This document shows, one piece after another, positions 29,834-38,790 of a stretch of DNA of 64,000 nucleotides. A model generated the notes under the pieces. The model did not search any database and was not told the DNA's origin. It saw only the letters and a list, made by a program, of their open reading frames with translations. Numbering within the stretch: position 1 is the first letter of the stretch; each line of letters begins with the position of its first letter. Source of the stretch: Novosphingobium mangrovisedimenti (GTDB lineage Bacteria > Pseudomonadota > Alphaproteobacteria > Sphingomonadales > Sphingomonadaceae); NCBI RefSeq assembly GCF_025153475.1, contig NZ_JANZXA010000004.1, forward strand, positions 186,001 to 250,000. The letters run 5' to 3'. Made by a program: the position numbers and the translations under genes.

Positions 29834-31603
29834 TCAGGCGAGCTGCGCGATGTAGGCGCGCCATCCTCCCAGGCTCGTGATGTCCTGTGCGCCCTTGGTG
29901 GCGCGGGGCTCGGAGACGAAGCCCTTGACGCTGGTGCCGTCGGCAAGCGTCACCGTTCCGATGGCGAGCGGCGGCGGCACTTCCGCGACGAAGCTGCCGA
30001 ACTCGGCAACGCCCAGCTCATAGACCTCGACGGGGATCCCGGCGCCGTCTTCGCTGTACACGAGTGCCGGCTTGGGCGGGGTGCTGTCCGCCATGGCGTA
30101 GAGCCGGTAAGTGGGGGCGGTATCGAAGGCGCCGACGAACTTCGCGTCGCGCGAGGTGAGCTGCCAATGGAGGGGCATGTCCTTAAGGTGCGCGCCGACG
30201 ACGGCGAGTTTCACGGTCTGCATTTTTCCCTCCAGGTCGAGTGGTGGTGGCGATGGAAGATCTGCGGCGGAGAGATATGCGTCCGCCGCTTCGAAAAGAG
30301 CCTGGTCGGTATCGGCCGGACCTATCAGCGTAATGCCGAAGCCCGTGCCGTTCCCGCGTATCCCGGCCGGTACGGCGAGCGCGGCCATGTCGAGCAGGTT
30401 CACGAAGTTGGTGTAGGCGCCCAGGTTGCTGTTGAGCGCGACCGGCGCGGCAAGCATTTCCGCGACGCGGTAGGTCGTGCCCGTCGTGGGGAAGACGAAC
30501 ATGTCGATGCTCGTCCACAGCGTGTCCGCGTAGCGCTTGAGTTCGGCGAGGCGATAGATGCCGTTGAACAGGTCGACCGCGGTCATCGGCAGGCCGGCTT
30601 CGACCACCTCGCGAACCGTCTTGTCGATCGCATCGGGGTTGTTCGCAAGGATGTCGGCCATGGCGGCGGTGCGCTCCGCCACCCAGGGGCCGCCATAGAG
30701 CAGCAGCGCCGCCTCCTGCAGCGGAGCGTAGTCGATCTCGACCAGCTCGGCCGTCTCGGCGAGCTTTTCCAGCGCGCGATCATAGAGGTATTCGGACTCG
30801 ATATCGCCGAAGAAGTTGCGTTGGTCGCGGCGCGGAACGCCGATGACCTTCGGCGACAGCGGCCTGTTCGCCAAGGGCTTGGAGAACGGATCGGCGGGGT
30901 CGAATGCCGCCAGCACTTCGTCGACCAGGCGGGCGTCGGCCGTGTCGTCGGTGAAGACGGTGATGCAGTCGAGCGTGCGGCAGGCAGGTACGAGGCCGCG
31001 CGTGCTCCAACGCCCCTTGCTGGGCTTGAACCCGATCAGGTGGTTGAAGGCAGCGGGGACACGGCCCGAGCCGGCAGTATCGGTTCCCAGCGCAAAGGGC
31101 ACCAGTCCCGCCGCCACGGCGACGGACGAACCGGAACTCGATCCGCCGCTGACATAGTCCAGATTGTAGGCGTTGCGGGGGATGCCATAAGGGCTGCGCG
31201 AGCCGTTCAGGCCGGTAGCGAACTGGTCGAGATTGGTCTTGCCCAGGCACAGGGCGCCCGCAGCCGTCAGGCGCTCGATGACTCCGGCGGAGGCTTCGGG
31301 GCGGTAGGCGAAGGCAGGGCAGGCGGCGGTCGTCTCGAAGCACGCGACGTCGATGTTGTCCTTCGCGGCGAAGGGCACGCCGGCCAGCGGCAATGTCTCT
31401 CCGGCGGCGATGCGCGCATCGACGGCGCGTGCCGCGGCGAGGAAGTTCTCGCGTGCGGCCCGGCTGATCCAGATCTGCGGCTGGACCGCGTCATAGGCAA
31501 CGGCGCGGGCCAGGGTTTCCTCGGCCACCGCGACGGCGCTCGTCTCTCCGGCATTGACGGCGGCCGCGATCGCGGCCGCGCTGCGACGGTTCAGGTCCAT
31601 CAT
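29834..31603 (-). CDS. atzF: Allophanate hydrolase
   Basis: A 589-residue amidase-signature enzyme hydrolysing allophanate to ammonia and CO2. The Lys of the Ser-cisSer-Lys triad is in PFAAKDNIDVA and the serines in SGGSSSGSSVAVAAG and GTDTAGSGRVPA. The C-terminal domain (from about residue 465, LPLHWQL-like region through GGWRAYIAQLA) is the specific AtzF extension. The ATG at 31603 overlaps the carboxylase stop (ATGA). It is the final enzyme of the guanidine/urea route. Confidence 0.94.
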   Translation of the reverse strand: MMDLNRRSAAAIAAAVNAGETSAVAVAEETLARAVAYDAVQPQIWISRAARENFLAAARAVDARIAAGETLPLAGVPFAAKDNIDVACFETTAACPAFAYRPEASAGVIERLTAAGALCLGKTNLDQFATGLNGSRSPYGIPRNAYNLDYVSGGSSSGSSVAVAAGLVPFALGTDTAGSGRVPAAFNHLIGFKPSKGRWSTRGLVPACRTLDCITVFTDDTADARLVDEVLAAFDPADPFSKPLANRPLSPKVIGVPRRDQRNFFGDIESEYLYDRALEKLAETAELVEIDYAPLQEAALLLYGGPWVAERTAAMADILANNPDAIDKTVREVVEAGLPMTAVDLFNGIYRLAELKRYADTLWTSIDMFVFPTTGTTYRVAEMLAAPVALNSNLGAYTNFVNLLDMAALAVPAGIRGNGTGFGITLIGPADTDQALFEAADAYLSAADLPSPPPLDLEGKMQTVKLAVVGAHLKDMPLHWQLTSRDAKFVGAFDTAPTYRLYAMADSTPPKPALVYSEDGAGIPVEVYELGVAEFGSFVAEVPPPLAIGTVTLADGTSVKGFVSEPRATKGAQDITSLGGWRAYIAQLA

Positions 31604-34600
31604 GCAGGCCTCTTGAGCGCCAGCATCGGTGATCCAGGTTGCAAGGGCTTCCCTTCCTGCATGTAGAGGGCGGCGACCGTTCCCGCACCGGGGCTCTCGA
31701 CCGAAGATTCCATCTTCATGGCCTCGATGACGGCAATCCTGTCGCCCGCTTTCACTTCGTCTCCCGCCGAAACGAGCAGCTTGGAAACAACGCCGCCGTA
31801 AGGCGCTTCGACGAGATGGGCGCCGTCCGGGATGTCGATGGCACCGGCCTGGGTGTCCTCGCGTTCTTCGGCCTCGGTAATCCGGTCGAATTCGCCTCGA
31901 CGCTGCCATTCGGCGCGTTCCTCGTCGAATGCGGTCTGGCGCCGGGCCTCGAATTCCCCGATCGATTCCGCATTATCCGCAAGGAAAGCGCGATAGTCGG
32001 CAAGACGGAATTCCGATGGTTCGATACGCAGCGAGCGCCTTCCGCTCGGGAAATCGCGGCGCCACTCGGCAAGCTCCTCGGCGCTCACCGGATAGAAGCG
32101 GATCTGGTCGAAGAAGCGCAGCAACCAGGGCCGTCCCTCGATGAAGGCGTCGGTCTGGCGATAGGTGTTCCACACCTGGACGGTGCGGCCGAACAGCTGG
32201 TAACCGCCCGGCCCCTCCATGCCGTAGATGCACATGTAGGCGCCACCGATGCCCACGACGTTGGGTGGCGTCCACGTGCGCGCGGGATTGTACTTGGTCG
32301 TGACAAGCCGGTGCCGGGGATCGACGGGGGTCGCCACCGGCGCGCCCAGATAGACGTCGCCAAGACCGAGAACGAGATAGTTCGCGTCGAAGATGAGGTT
32401 CTCGACGGCCGCGGTGTCGGGAAGGCCGTTGATGCGCCGGATGAACTCGATGTTGTCCGGGCACCAGGGCGCATCGTCGCGTACGGCGCTCATGTACTTC
32501 TGGATCGTCTCGATCGTCGCAGGATCGCGCCAGCTGATGGGCAGGTGGACGATGCGGGAGGGGATCGAGAAATCCTCGAGGTCGCCCAGCCGTTCCTCTG
32601 CCGCGATCAGCGTGTTCAGCACGGCCTGCTGATCCATCACTTCGCCGTCGAAGTGCACCTGAAGCGAACGGATGCCGGGGACGATGTCGATGATGCCGGG
32701 CAACGCGAGGCGTTCCAGCTCGGTCATCAAGGCATGCACGCGGATGCGCAATTCGATGTCGAGCACGATAGGGCCGTATTCGACGAGAATGTTCCGGTCG
32801 CCCTGCTGACGATAGACGGTCTGCGGCCGGCCCTGGCTTTCGGGGAGCCTCGCGAGGATGGGCGAGAGCGTCTCCACGGCCCGTGTCGGGCCGGGAATGT
32901 AGGGCGTTCCCGTTGCGACCAGTTGCCGCTGGAGCACGTCCGCCGTGGCGGCGTCGTCAATGTTGACCGGCGCGAAGCGGAGCTTGTCGCCGGGGGCGAG
33001 CTGGCCGATCTTCCACTGGTCCGCGGCGATCACGACGAAGGGACAGACGAAACCGCCGAGCGAAGGGCCGTCCGGGCCGAGGATGATCGGCATGTCGCCG
33101 GTAAAGTCGACCGCGCCGATGGCATAAGCGTTGTCGTGGATGTTGGACGGGTGCAGGCCCGCCTCGCCACCGTCCGTGCGGGCCCAGCGCGGCTTGGGGC
33201 CGATAAGGCGGACGCCCGTGCGGTTGCTGTTGTAGTGGACTTGCCACTCGGCGGACACGATCGTGTCGATGTCCTCGTCGGTGAAGAAGTCGGGCGCGCC
33301 GTGCGGGCCATAGAGCACGCGCAGCGTCCATTCGGTTGAAATCTCGGGCAGGTCGACCGTGGGCAGGGGCTCGTCGGTTTTTTCGGCGCCCAGATGCAGG
33401 GTATCGCCCGCGAGCAGGCGGCGGGCGGCATGACCACCGAACTGGCCCAGCTCGAACGTGCTGCAGCTTCCGAGGTAGGGCGCGATGTCGAGGCCGCCCG
33501 CGAACAGCAGGTAGCCGCGAATGCCGCCGCCCGTGGCGCGACCCAAGGCCAGGGTCTGGCCGGCGGCCACGTCGATCGCCACGCCGCGCTGGAGCGGGAC
33601 GCCATCGAGGGTCGCGCCGAAATCGGCACCCATGAGACAGATGCGCGCCGGAGAGACGAACGAGAGCGTCGGCCCGGTGGCGGTGATTTCCAGCCCCGGA
33701 GTTCCTTCCGCATTTCCGAGCAGTCTGTTGCCCAGGCGGAAGGACTGGTCGTCCATCGGGCCCGAAGGAGGAACACCGACGGCCCAGTACCTTTGGCGGC
33801 CCGGCCAGTCCTGCACGGTGGTTGCCGTCCCGCCGCTGATCACGCGGACACAGCGGGGATCGTAGGCGATGTCATCCAGTACGCGGGTCGAAACCGTGCC
33901 TTCGACGAAGGCGGGTGACTGCACCACCTCGCGCAGCCAGCGCAGGTTCGTCTCGATGCCGTCCACCCGGCTTTGCGCCATGGCCGCCTGTGCGGCCTTC
34001 ACGGCCTCGGCGCGGTTGGGAGCGTGCACGATCAGCTTTGCCAGCATCGGGTCGTACCAGGCGCTGACCGAACTGCCGGCTTCGCACCAGGTCTCGACGC
34101 GGATGTCGGAGGGGAACTCCACGGCGGTCAGCGTGCCGGACGTGGGGCGATAATCGAGCGAAGGGTCCTCGGCGTAGAGACGCATCTGGATCGAATGGCC
34201 CTGCGGCATAGACGGCGCCTCGTCGAGGAAGCTGAAGTCGCCGGCCCCGCCGCGCACCATCCATTCCACGAGGTCGAGGCCCATGACCTCCTCGGTCACG
34301 CCGTGCTCGACCTGCAGGCGGGTGTTCATCTCCAGGAAGAAGAAGTGCTGCCGGTCTGCGTCGTAGAGGAACTCGACCGTTCCTGCCGAACGGTATTGCG
34401 CGGCCTCGCCAAGCCGCACGGCAGCGGCCATAAGCTCGGAGCGGACCGCTTCCGGCAGCAGCGGCGCGGGCGCTTCCTCGACCACCTTCTGGTTGCGGCG
34501 CTGAAGCGAACAGTCGCGCTCGCCGAGCGCCACGACGCGGCCCTTGCCATCGCCGAAAAGCTGCACCTCGATGTGCCGGGCCCGTCGGATATAGCTTTCG

Positions 34601-35196
34601 AGGAAGACCCCGGCATCGCCGAAGTTGCTCAGGCCCTGCCGCGCCACGGCGGCGAAGCCTTCGCGCAGGTCGTCTTCGTTCTCGCAGACGCGCATGCCGA
34701 TGCCGCCGCCGCCTGCCGTGGCCTTCAGCATCACCGGAAAGCCGATGTCGTGCGCGGCGCTGACGGCTTCGGCTTCGCTGGTGAGGAGTTCGGTTCCCGG
34801 AGCCAGCGGAACGTCGTGCGCGGCGGCCAGCGCACGGGCACTGTGTTTGAGGCCGAAGGTGCGGATATTGTCCGTGGTGGGGCCGATGAAGACGATGCCG
34901 GAGGCCGCGCAGGCCTCTGCGAAGTCGACGTTCTCGGCCAGGAAGCCGTATCCGGGATGAATGGCGCCGGCGCCGGTGCGGCGGGCAGCCTCCAGGATCG
35001 CCTCTACGTTGAGGTAGCTTTCGGACGCGCGCGCGCCGCCGATGCATACGGCCTCGTCAGCCTCCGAGACGTGCATCGAACCTTCGTCCGCTTCCGAATA
35101 GACGGCGACGGAGCGCAGGCCCATGTGGCGGAGCGTGCGGATGATGCGGGTGGCGATCGCACCGCGGTTTGCGATCAGGACAGTATCGAAGCTCAT
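31600..35196 (-). CDS. Biotin-dependent guanidine/urea carboxylase
   Basis: A 1198-residue multidomain enzyme. The N-terminal biotin carboxylase (VLIANRGAIATRII, ATP-grasp KATAGGGGIGMRV, about 1-450) is followed by the KipA-like and KipI-like halves of the carboxyltransferase (about 455-1060) and a biotinyl domain with the acceptor lysine in EAMKMES near residue 1160. It carboxylates urea to allophanate or guanidine to carboxyguanidine with ATP and bicarbonate. Sequence motifs alone do not separate the two, but the neighbouring DUF1989 pair favours guanidine. Its ATG overlaps the upstream stop (ATGA). Confidence 0.93.
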   Translation of the reverse strand: MSFDTVLIANRGAIATRIIRTLRHMGLRSVAVYSEADEGSMHVSEADEAVCIGGARASESYLNVEAILEAARRTGAGAIHPGYGFLAENVDFAEACAASGIVFIGPTTDNIRTFGLKHSARALAAAHDVPLAPGTELLTSEAEAVSAAHDIGFPVMLKATAGGGGIGMRVCENEDDLREGFAAVARQGLSNFGDAGVFLESYIRRARHIEVQLFGDGKGRVVALGERDCSLQRRNQKVVEEAPAPLLPEAVRSELMAAAVRLGEAAQYRSAGTVEFLYDADRQHFFFLEMNTRLQVEHGVTEEVMGLDLVEWMVRGGAGDFSFLDEAPSMPQGHSIQMRLYAEDPSLDYRPTSGTLTAVEFPSDIRVETWCEAGSSVSAWYDPMLAKLIVHAPNRAEAVKAAQAAMAQSRVDGIETNLRWLREVVQSPAFVEGTVSTRVLDDIAYDPRCVRVISGGTATTVQDWPGRQRYWAVGVPPSGPMDDQSFRLGNRLLGNAEGTPGLEITATGPTLSFVSPARICLMGADFGATLDGVPLQRGVAIDVAAGQTLALGRATGGGIRGYLLFAGGLDIAPYLGSCSTFELGQFGGHAARRLLAGDTLHLGAEKTDEPLPTVDLPEISTEWTLRVLYGPHGAPDFFTDEDIDTIVSAEWQVHYNSNRTGVRLIGPKPRWARTDGGEAGLHPSNIHDNAYAIGAVDFTGDMPIILGPDGPSLGGFVCPFVVIAADQWKIGQLAPGDKLRFAPVNIDDAATADVLQRQLVATGTPYIPGPTRAVETLSPILARLPESQGRPQTVYRQQGDRNILVEYGPIVLDIELRIRVHALMTELERLALPGIIDIVPGIRSLQVHFDGEVMDQQAVLNTLIAAEERLGDLEDFSIPSRIVHLPISWRDPATIETIQKYMSAVRDDAPWCPDNIEFIRRINGLPDTAAVENLIFDANYLVLGLGDVYLGAPVATPVDPRHRLVTTKYNPARTWTPPNVVGIGGAYMCIYGMEGPGGYQLFGRTVQVWNTYRQTDAFIEGRPWLLRFFDQIRFYPVSAEELAEWRRDFPSGRRSLRIEPSEFRLADYRAFLADNAESIGEFEARRQTAFDEERAEWQRRGEFDRITEAEEREDTQAGAIDIPDGAHLVEAPYGGVVSKLLVSAGDEVKAGDRIAVIEAMKMESSVESPGAGTVAALYMQEGKPLQPGSPMLALKRPA

Positions 35197-35828
35197 GCAG
35201 CGACAATCATCCGCACGGGCGTCGGGTTGAAGCCGTTACAGGGATTGTTGATCTGCGGGCAGTTGGAGACGACCACGATGACATCCATTTCGGCATGCAG
35301 GTCCACGGAAAGACCCGGTGCGGAGATCCCGTCGACGATGCCGAGCGACCCGTCCTGTTCGACCGGCACGTTCATGAAGAAGTTGATGTTGGAGACGATG
35401 TCGCGCTTGCCGCGTCCCTCGGTCAGGTTCGCTTCGAGGAAGTTCTCCACGCAGGCGTGCTGGGCCTTCGTGTGGTGGCCGTAGCGAAGGGTGTTGGACT
35501 CGCAGGAGCAGGCGCCCCCGATGGTGTCGTGATAGGCGACCGAGGTTGCCGCGATGGTCATCATCGGCCGGCCTTCGTTCGAGCGCAGGATCGTGCCACT
35601 GCGAAGGAACAGGTTGCCCTGCGCGGAGACGGTATCCTGCGCGCTGTAGCGCTCGGCGTCGTCTTCTGCGGAGTAGAGCAGGAAGTCGACGGCCTGATTG
35701 CCCTCGAGATCGATGATGCGGAGCGTCTGGCCGGCGGCGATGTGGTGCAGCCAGGGTGCCCGCGCGGGCACGATCTCGTCATGGATCACAGCGCCCGGGA
35801 GGTCTGCCAGATGGGGATCGGCGTTCAT
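35193..35828 (-). CDS. DUF1989 protein, putative carboxyguanidine deiminase subunit (UAAP2-like)
   Basis: A 211-residue protein of the urea-amidolyase-associated (DUF1989) family. Diagnostic features are AGQTLRIIDLEGNQAVDFLLYS, the Cys motif GACSCESNTLRYG and VSNINFFMNVPVE. Paired DUF1989 proteins are known to form carboxyguanidine deiminase, which turns carboxyguanidine into allophanate. ATG at 35828 is preferred; an upstream frame overlaps the preceding gene. It is 16 bases after its partner and overlaps the carboxylase gene. Confidence 0.85.
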   Translation of the reverse strand: MNADPHLADLPGAVIHDEIVPARAPWLHHIAAGQTLRIIDLEGNQAVDFLLYSAEDDAERYSAQDTVSAQGNLFLRSGTILRSNEGRPMMTIAATSVAYHDTIGGACSCESNTLRYGHHTKAQHACVENFLEANLTEGRGKRDIVSNINFFMNVPVEQDGSLGIVDGISAPGLSVDLHAEMDVIVVVSNCPQINNPCNGFNPTPVRMIVAA

Positions 35829-35844
35829 TGTTGCCTGTCCTTGT

Positions 35845-36669
35845 TCAGCGACGGAAGTAGTCTTCGACATTCAGGAAGGCGCGGAGGCCTTCCGGCGTAG
35901 CGGTGCGGACCGGATCGTCCTCTGGCGTCACCGGGCCGCGCCAGGCGGTGGCGCGCAGCGGCGTGACCGTCCAGTCGGTGCGGGGATCGAGAACGTGCGG
36001 GCAGTTGGCGATCACGACGATCACGTCCATCTCCGCGCGCAACACCAAGCTCCGGCCCGGATCGAAAGGGCCGATCAGCGGCACGATCGTGCCGTCGTCC
36101 TCGATCCGCGTGCCCTTGAACAGGTTCACGCAGGGGTGCACGTCCCGGCGCCCGAGCCCGTGCTTGGCGGCACCTAGGAGGAAACGGTCGCGGCCATTGG
36201 GGTAGGGGCCGCTGTTGCGCCCTTCGCCATACTTGGCGGCGTTGGTATCGGCGTTGGAAGTCCCGCAGAAGCAGTCATGCGTGTCCGCATCGTCTTCCAG
36301 GATGCTCAGAAGGACGCGGCCCATGTCCGACAGGAGCAGCTTGCCTTCACCGAGATAGGCGTTCCACTGCACCTTCACGGTGTCCGCGACGTTGAGGCGC
36401 TCTGTCGGCATGTCCGCGTTGAAGACGAGGAGCGAGGCGGAGGCATCGCCCTTGAGGTCGACGAGACGCAGGCGCGTGCCTCGTGAAAGCCGCCGCGTGG
36501 CATAGCCGCCGGCCGCGATCGTCTCTTCCCACAGAAGGTCCCCGGCGGACACGCCGGGCGGCAGGTCGTCCGCGGCCGGGGGCAGCACCGGCATGCTTTC
36601 GGTCACAGTCCCTGCCATGCTGCGGGCATGATCGCGGGCAGCAAGAGGATTCGCCAAAGTCTCGGTCAT
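35845..36669 (-). CDS. DUF1989 protein, putative carboxyguanidine deiminase subunit (UAAP1-like)
   Basis: A 274-residue partner of the following DUF1989 protein. It has RGTRLRLVDLKGDASASLLVFNA, the Cys-containing HDCFCGTSNADTNAAKYG and DVHPCVNLFKGTRIEDDG. The two likely form a hetero-oligomeric, metal-dependent deiminase. The start MTETLANPL (36669) overlaps the stop of the NikR-like gene by four bases, so translation is coupled to the regulator. Confidence 0.85.
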   Translation of the reverse strand: MTETLANPLAARDHARSMAGTVTESMPVLPPAADDLPPGVSAGDLLWEETIAAGGYATRRLSRGTRLRLVDLKGDASASLLVFNADMPTERLNVADTVKVQWNAYLGEGKLLLSDMGRVLLSILEDDADTHDCFCGTSNADTNAAKYGEGRNSGPYPNGRDRFLLGAAKHGLGRRDVHPCVNLFKGTRIEDDGTIVPLIGPFDPGRSLVLRAEMDVIVVIANCPHVLDPRTDWTVTPLRATAWRGPVTPEDDPVRTATPEGLRAFLNVEDYFRR

Positions 36670-37145
36670 GCATTGGCTCCGATCGGTTTGGAGTTGTCGC
36701 CATCCTGTTTGTAGAGTGGCGGCAGGAGGGAGGTCGTGGTGACGAGCTCCAGTTGTTGCACCCCGCGGATGCGCCGAATGGAATCGCACAGTTCCTTCAG
36801 CCGTACTGCGGGTCCCTGCACGAGGAGGACTTCGAGGGACTGGTCATCCTCGAGAAACACGTGCTGGGAAGAGATGACTTCCTTGAGGTAATTGGCCTGC
36901 GTCTGGGAAAGCAGGTGCCGCACGCGACCGCGTTCGCCGCGGTACACGAGGGTGACGGTACCGGCGAGCATCTCGTCGGGATGGAAAAGCGATTCATGCT
37001 CGACGAGAGCGTGCCGGATCAGTTCCGCGATCAACTGCGAACGCGACGGCAAACCGCGTTCCGACACCATCGTATCAAGCTGTCGGAAGAGTTCTGCCGG
37101 GAGGCTCATGCTGAGTCTGGCCAAGCTTGCAGATTCGGAGCTCAT
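36666..37145 (-). CDS. NikR-like ribbon-helix-helix regulator with degenerate nickel site (copy 1)
   Basis: A 159-residue protein: an RHH DNA-binding domain (LARLSMSLPAELFRQLD through SRSQLIAELIRHAL) and an ACT-like domain as in NikR (AGTVTLVYRG, EVISSQHVFLEDDQSLEVLLVQGPA). Aligned to E. coli NikR, His76 is Ala, His87 is kept, His89 is Phe and Cys95 is Ser, so the high-affinity nickel site is lost. The start at 37145 has GAGAGG six bases before it and matches the paralogue's N-terminus; ATG 37151 is too close to the Shine-Dalgarno. It probably represses this operon and its own gene through TATTAC-N14-GTAATA sites. Confidence 0.85.
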   Translation of the reverse strand: MSSESASLARLSMSLPAELFRQLDTMVSERGLPSRSQLIAELIRHALVEHESLFHPDEMLAGTVTLVYRGERGRVRHLLSQTQANYLKEVISSQHVFLEDDQSLEVLLVQGPAVRLKELCDSIRRIRGVQQLELVTTTSLLPPLYKQDGDNSKPIGANA

Positions 37146-37157
37146 GAGCATCCTCTC

Positions 37158-37940
37158 TCAATTATTACCAAGTTCGTCAATGGTAATACTAACCTGTTCC
37201 AGGGCAGCGCGGCTGATTTTTTTCTCGAGAGGCAGGTCGTAGACGGCGGTGGCGCCAAAACGATGGGGCGCGTGCGGATCGTGACGGCGCTTGTCGAGCG
37301 CCAGCACACGGGTGCCGAGCGAGAAGGCTTCCCCGATGTCGTGGGTCACCATGATGATCGTGAGCGTGTAGTCCCGCCACAGACGCGTGATGAGCGCGTG
37401 CATGTCGGCCCGGATGCCGGGATCGAGCGCGCCGAACGGTTCATCGAGAAGCAGGATGCGCGGGCGTTTCACCAGAGCCTGGGCAATGGCGAGCCTCTGC
37501 TGCATGCCGCCGGACATCTGCGCGGGGTAGAGGTGCAGGCTGTCGCCCAGGCCGACAGCGGTCAGCATCTCGATCGCTTCCGCTTCGGCAGCACGGCGGG
37601 CCGAGCCGAAGAGGCGGCCCGAAATCGGGGCCTGCGCGCATTCCATGCCGAAGATCGTGTTGCGCAACACGGACAGGTGCGGAAAGACGGAGTAGCGCTG
37701 GAATACCACGCCGCGATCGGGGCCGCATTCGGGTATGAGCGGGGTTCCGTCGAGCAGGATTTTTCCGTGCGTCGGCGCTTCCTGCCCGAGAATGAGGCGA
37801 AGGAAGGTGCTTTTGCCCGCACCGGAGGGGCCTACGACCGATACGAAGGAGCCGGCATCGATATCGAGGTTGAGATTCTCGATGATGATCCTGTCGCCAT
37901 ATTCGACCCAGACATCGCGAAGGTTAAGGAGAGCGCTCAA
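37158..37940 (-). CDS. ABC importer ATPase (nitrate/taurine-type family)
   Basis: A 260-residue ATPase with Walker A GPSGAGKST, signature MSGGMQQRLAIAQAL, Walker B ILLLDEPFGALD and the switch His in VTHDIGEA. It energises the importer formed with the adjacent permease and binding lipoprotein, most likely for guanidine or a related nitrogen compound. The start is TTG at 37940, overlapping the permease stop (TTGA). Its last codons contain the operator of the regulator gene downstream. Confidence 0.92.
   Translation of the reverse strand: MSALLNLRDVWVEYGDRIIIENLNLDIDAGSFVSVVGPSGAGKSTFLRLILGQEAPTHGKILLDGTPLIPECGPDRGVVFQRYSVFPHLSVLRNTIFGMECAQAPISGRLFGSARRAAEAEAIEMLTAVGLGDSLHLYPAQMSGGMQQRLAIAQALVKRPRILLLDEPFGALDPGIRADMHALITRLWRDYTLTIIMVTHDIGEAFSLGTRVLALDKRRHDPHAPHRFGATAVYDLPLEKKISRAALEQVSITIDELGNN
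37163..37188. promoter_or_regulatory. Operator O1: TATTAC-N14-GTAATA
   Basis: TATTAC (37163-37168) and GTAATA (37183-37188) are an exact inverted repeat separated by 14 bases. It lies 17 bases before the start of NikR-like copy 1 and inside the 3' end of the ATPase gene, so it would give the regulator and catabolic genes an internal, separately controlled promoter. Confidence 0.75.
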
Positions 37941-38752
37941 TGGCTTGCCTCGTGTGCCCAGGGGAACAGCCGCCGGCTCAGGTAGGCCAGCGTCATGTCG
38001 ATGATGATTGCGAGAATGGCGATCCAGGCGACGTAAGGCAGGATGACGTCCATCGAGAGGTAGCGCCGGACAAGGAAGATGCGGTAGCCGAGGCCGACGT
38101 CGGACGCGATCGCCTCTGCCGAGATCAGGAAGACCCAGGCCGGGCCGAGCGCTAGGCGCATCGCGTGGATGAGGCGCGGCATGGCCTGTGGCAGTGCGAC
38201 CCGGATCATCACCTGCCAGCTGCTTGCGCCCAGTGTCTGCGCCTTGATGATCTGTTCTCTCGGCAGTTCGACGACATGTGCCGCGATATCGCGGATCATG
38301 ACCGGGGCGATGCCCACCACGATCAGCGCGACCTTGGCCGTTTCACCAAGGCCCAGGGCGATGAACAGAATGGGCAGCAGGGCGATCGGCGGAATGACGG
38401 CGATGCCGGTGACCAGCGGTCCCAGGGTCGCGCGGACGGGCGGCAGAACGCCGATCACAAGCCCGACCATGATGGCCATGAGCGTCGAGATCCCGAGACC
38501 GATGCCCAGTCGTTGCAGGCTTGCGAACGTGTCCGCCCAGAAGACCAGCTGGCCCGAAAGCTTGTCCGGCTCGAAGATGAGCGCGTACATGCTCTCCGCC
38601 ATGGTCCCCGGCAGCGGCAGGATCTTGTCCGCCGGATTGGCTGCGTGGCGACTCACTGCCATGACGAGATAGATCACGACCAGAAGCAGGATCGGCAGCG
38701 AACCAAGCAACAGACGATCGGTTCGCCGAACTTGACGATTTACCCAGCGCAT
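37937..38752 (-). CDS. ABC importer permease (nitrate/taurine-type family)
   Basis: A 271-residue inner-membrane protein with about six transmembrane helices and the cytoplasmic EAA-type loop (QIIKAQTLGASSWQVMIRVALPQAMPRLI) that docks the ATPase. ATG at 38752 is taken as start; an in-frame GTG at 38761 is nearly as good because the AAGGTG ribosome site lies between their optima. It is 38 bases after the binding-protein gene and overlaps the ATPase gene. Confidence 0.92.
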   Translation of the reverse strand: MRWVNRQVRRTDRLLLGSLPILLLVVIYLVMAVSRHAANPADKILPLPGTMAESMYALIFEPDKLSGQLVFWADTFASLQRLGIGLGISTLMAIMVGLVIGVLPPVRATLGPLVTGIAVIPPIALLPILFIALGLGETAKVALIVVGIAPVMIRDIAAHVVELPREQIIKAQTLGASSWQVMIRVALPQAMPRLIHAMRLALGPAWVFLISAEAIASDVGLGYRIFLVRRYLSMDVILPYVAWIAILAIIIDMTLAYLSRRLFPWAHEASH

Positions 38753-38790
38753 TTTCGGCACATCACCTTAATGAAGCGGACCCGGAACGA

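Noticed and set aside
31600..35196. Annotating the carboxylase simply as urea carboxylase
   Set aside because: The adjacent pair of DUF1989 proteins fits carboxyguanidine deiminase, so guanidine is at least as likely a substrate; the name is left open.
36666..37145. Calling the RHH proteins nickel-responsive NikR
   Set aside because: Three of four nickel ligands are replaced in both copies, and no nickel transporter or urease genes are nearby.
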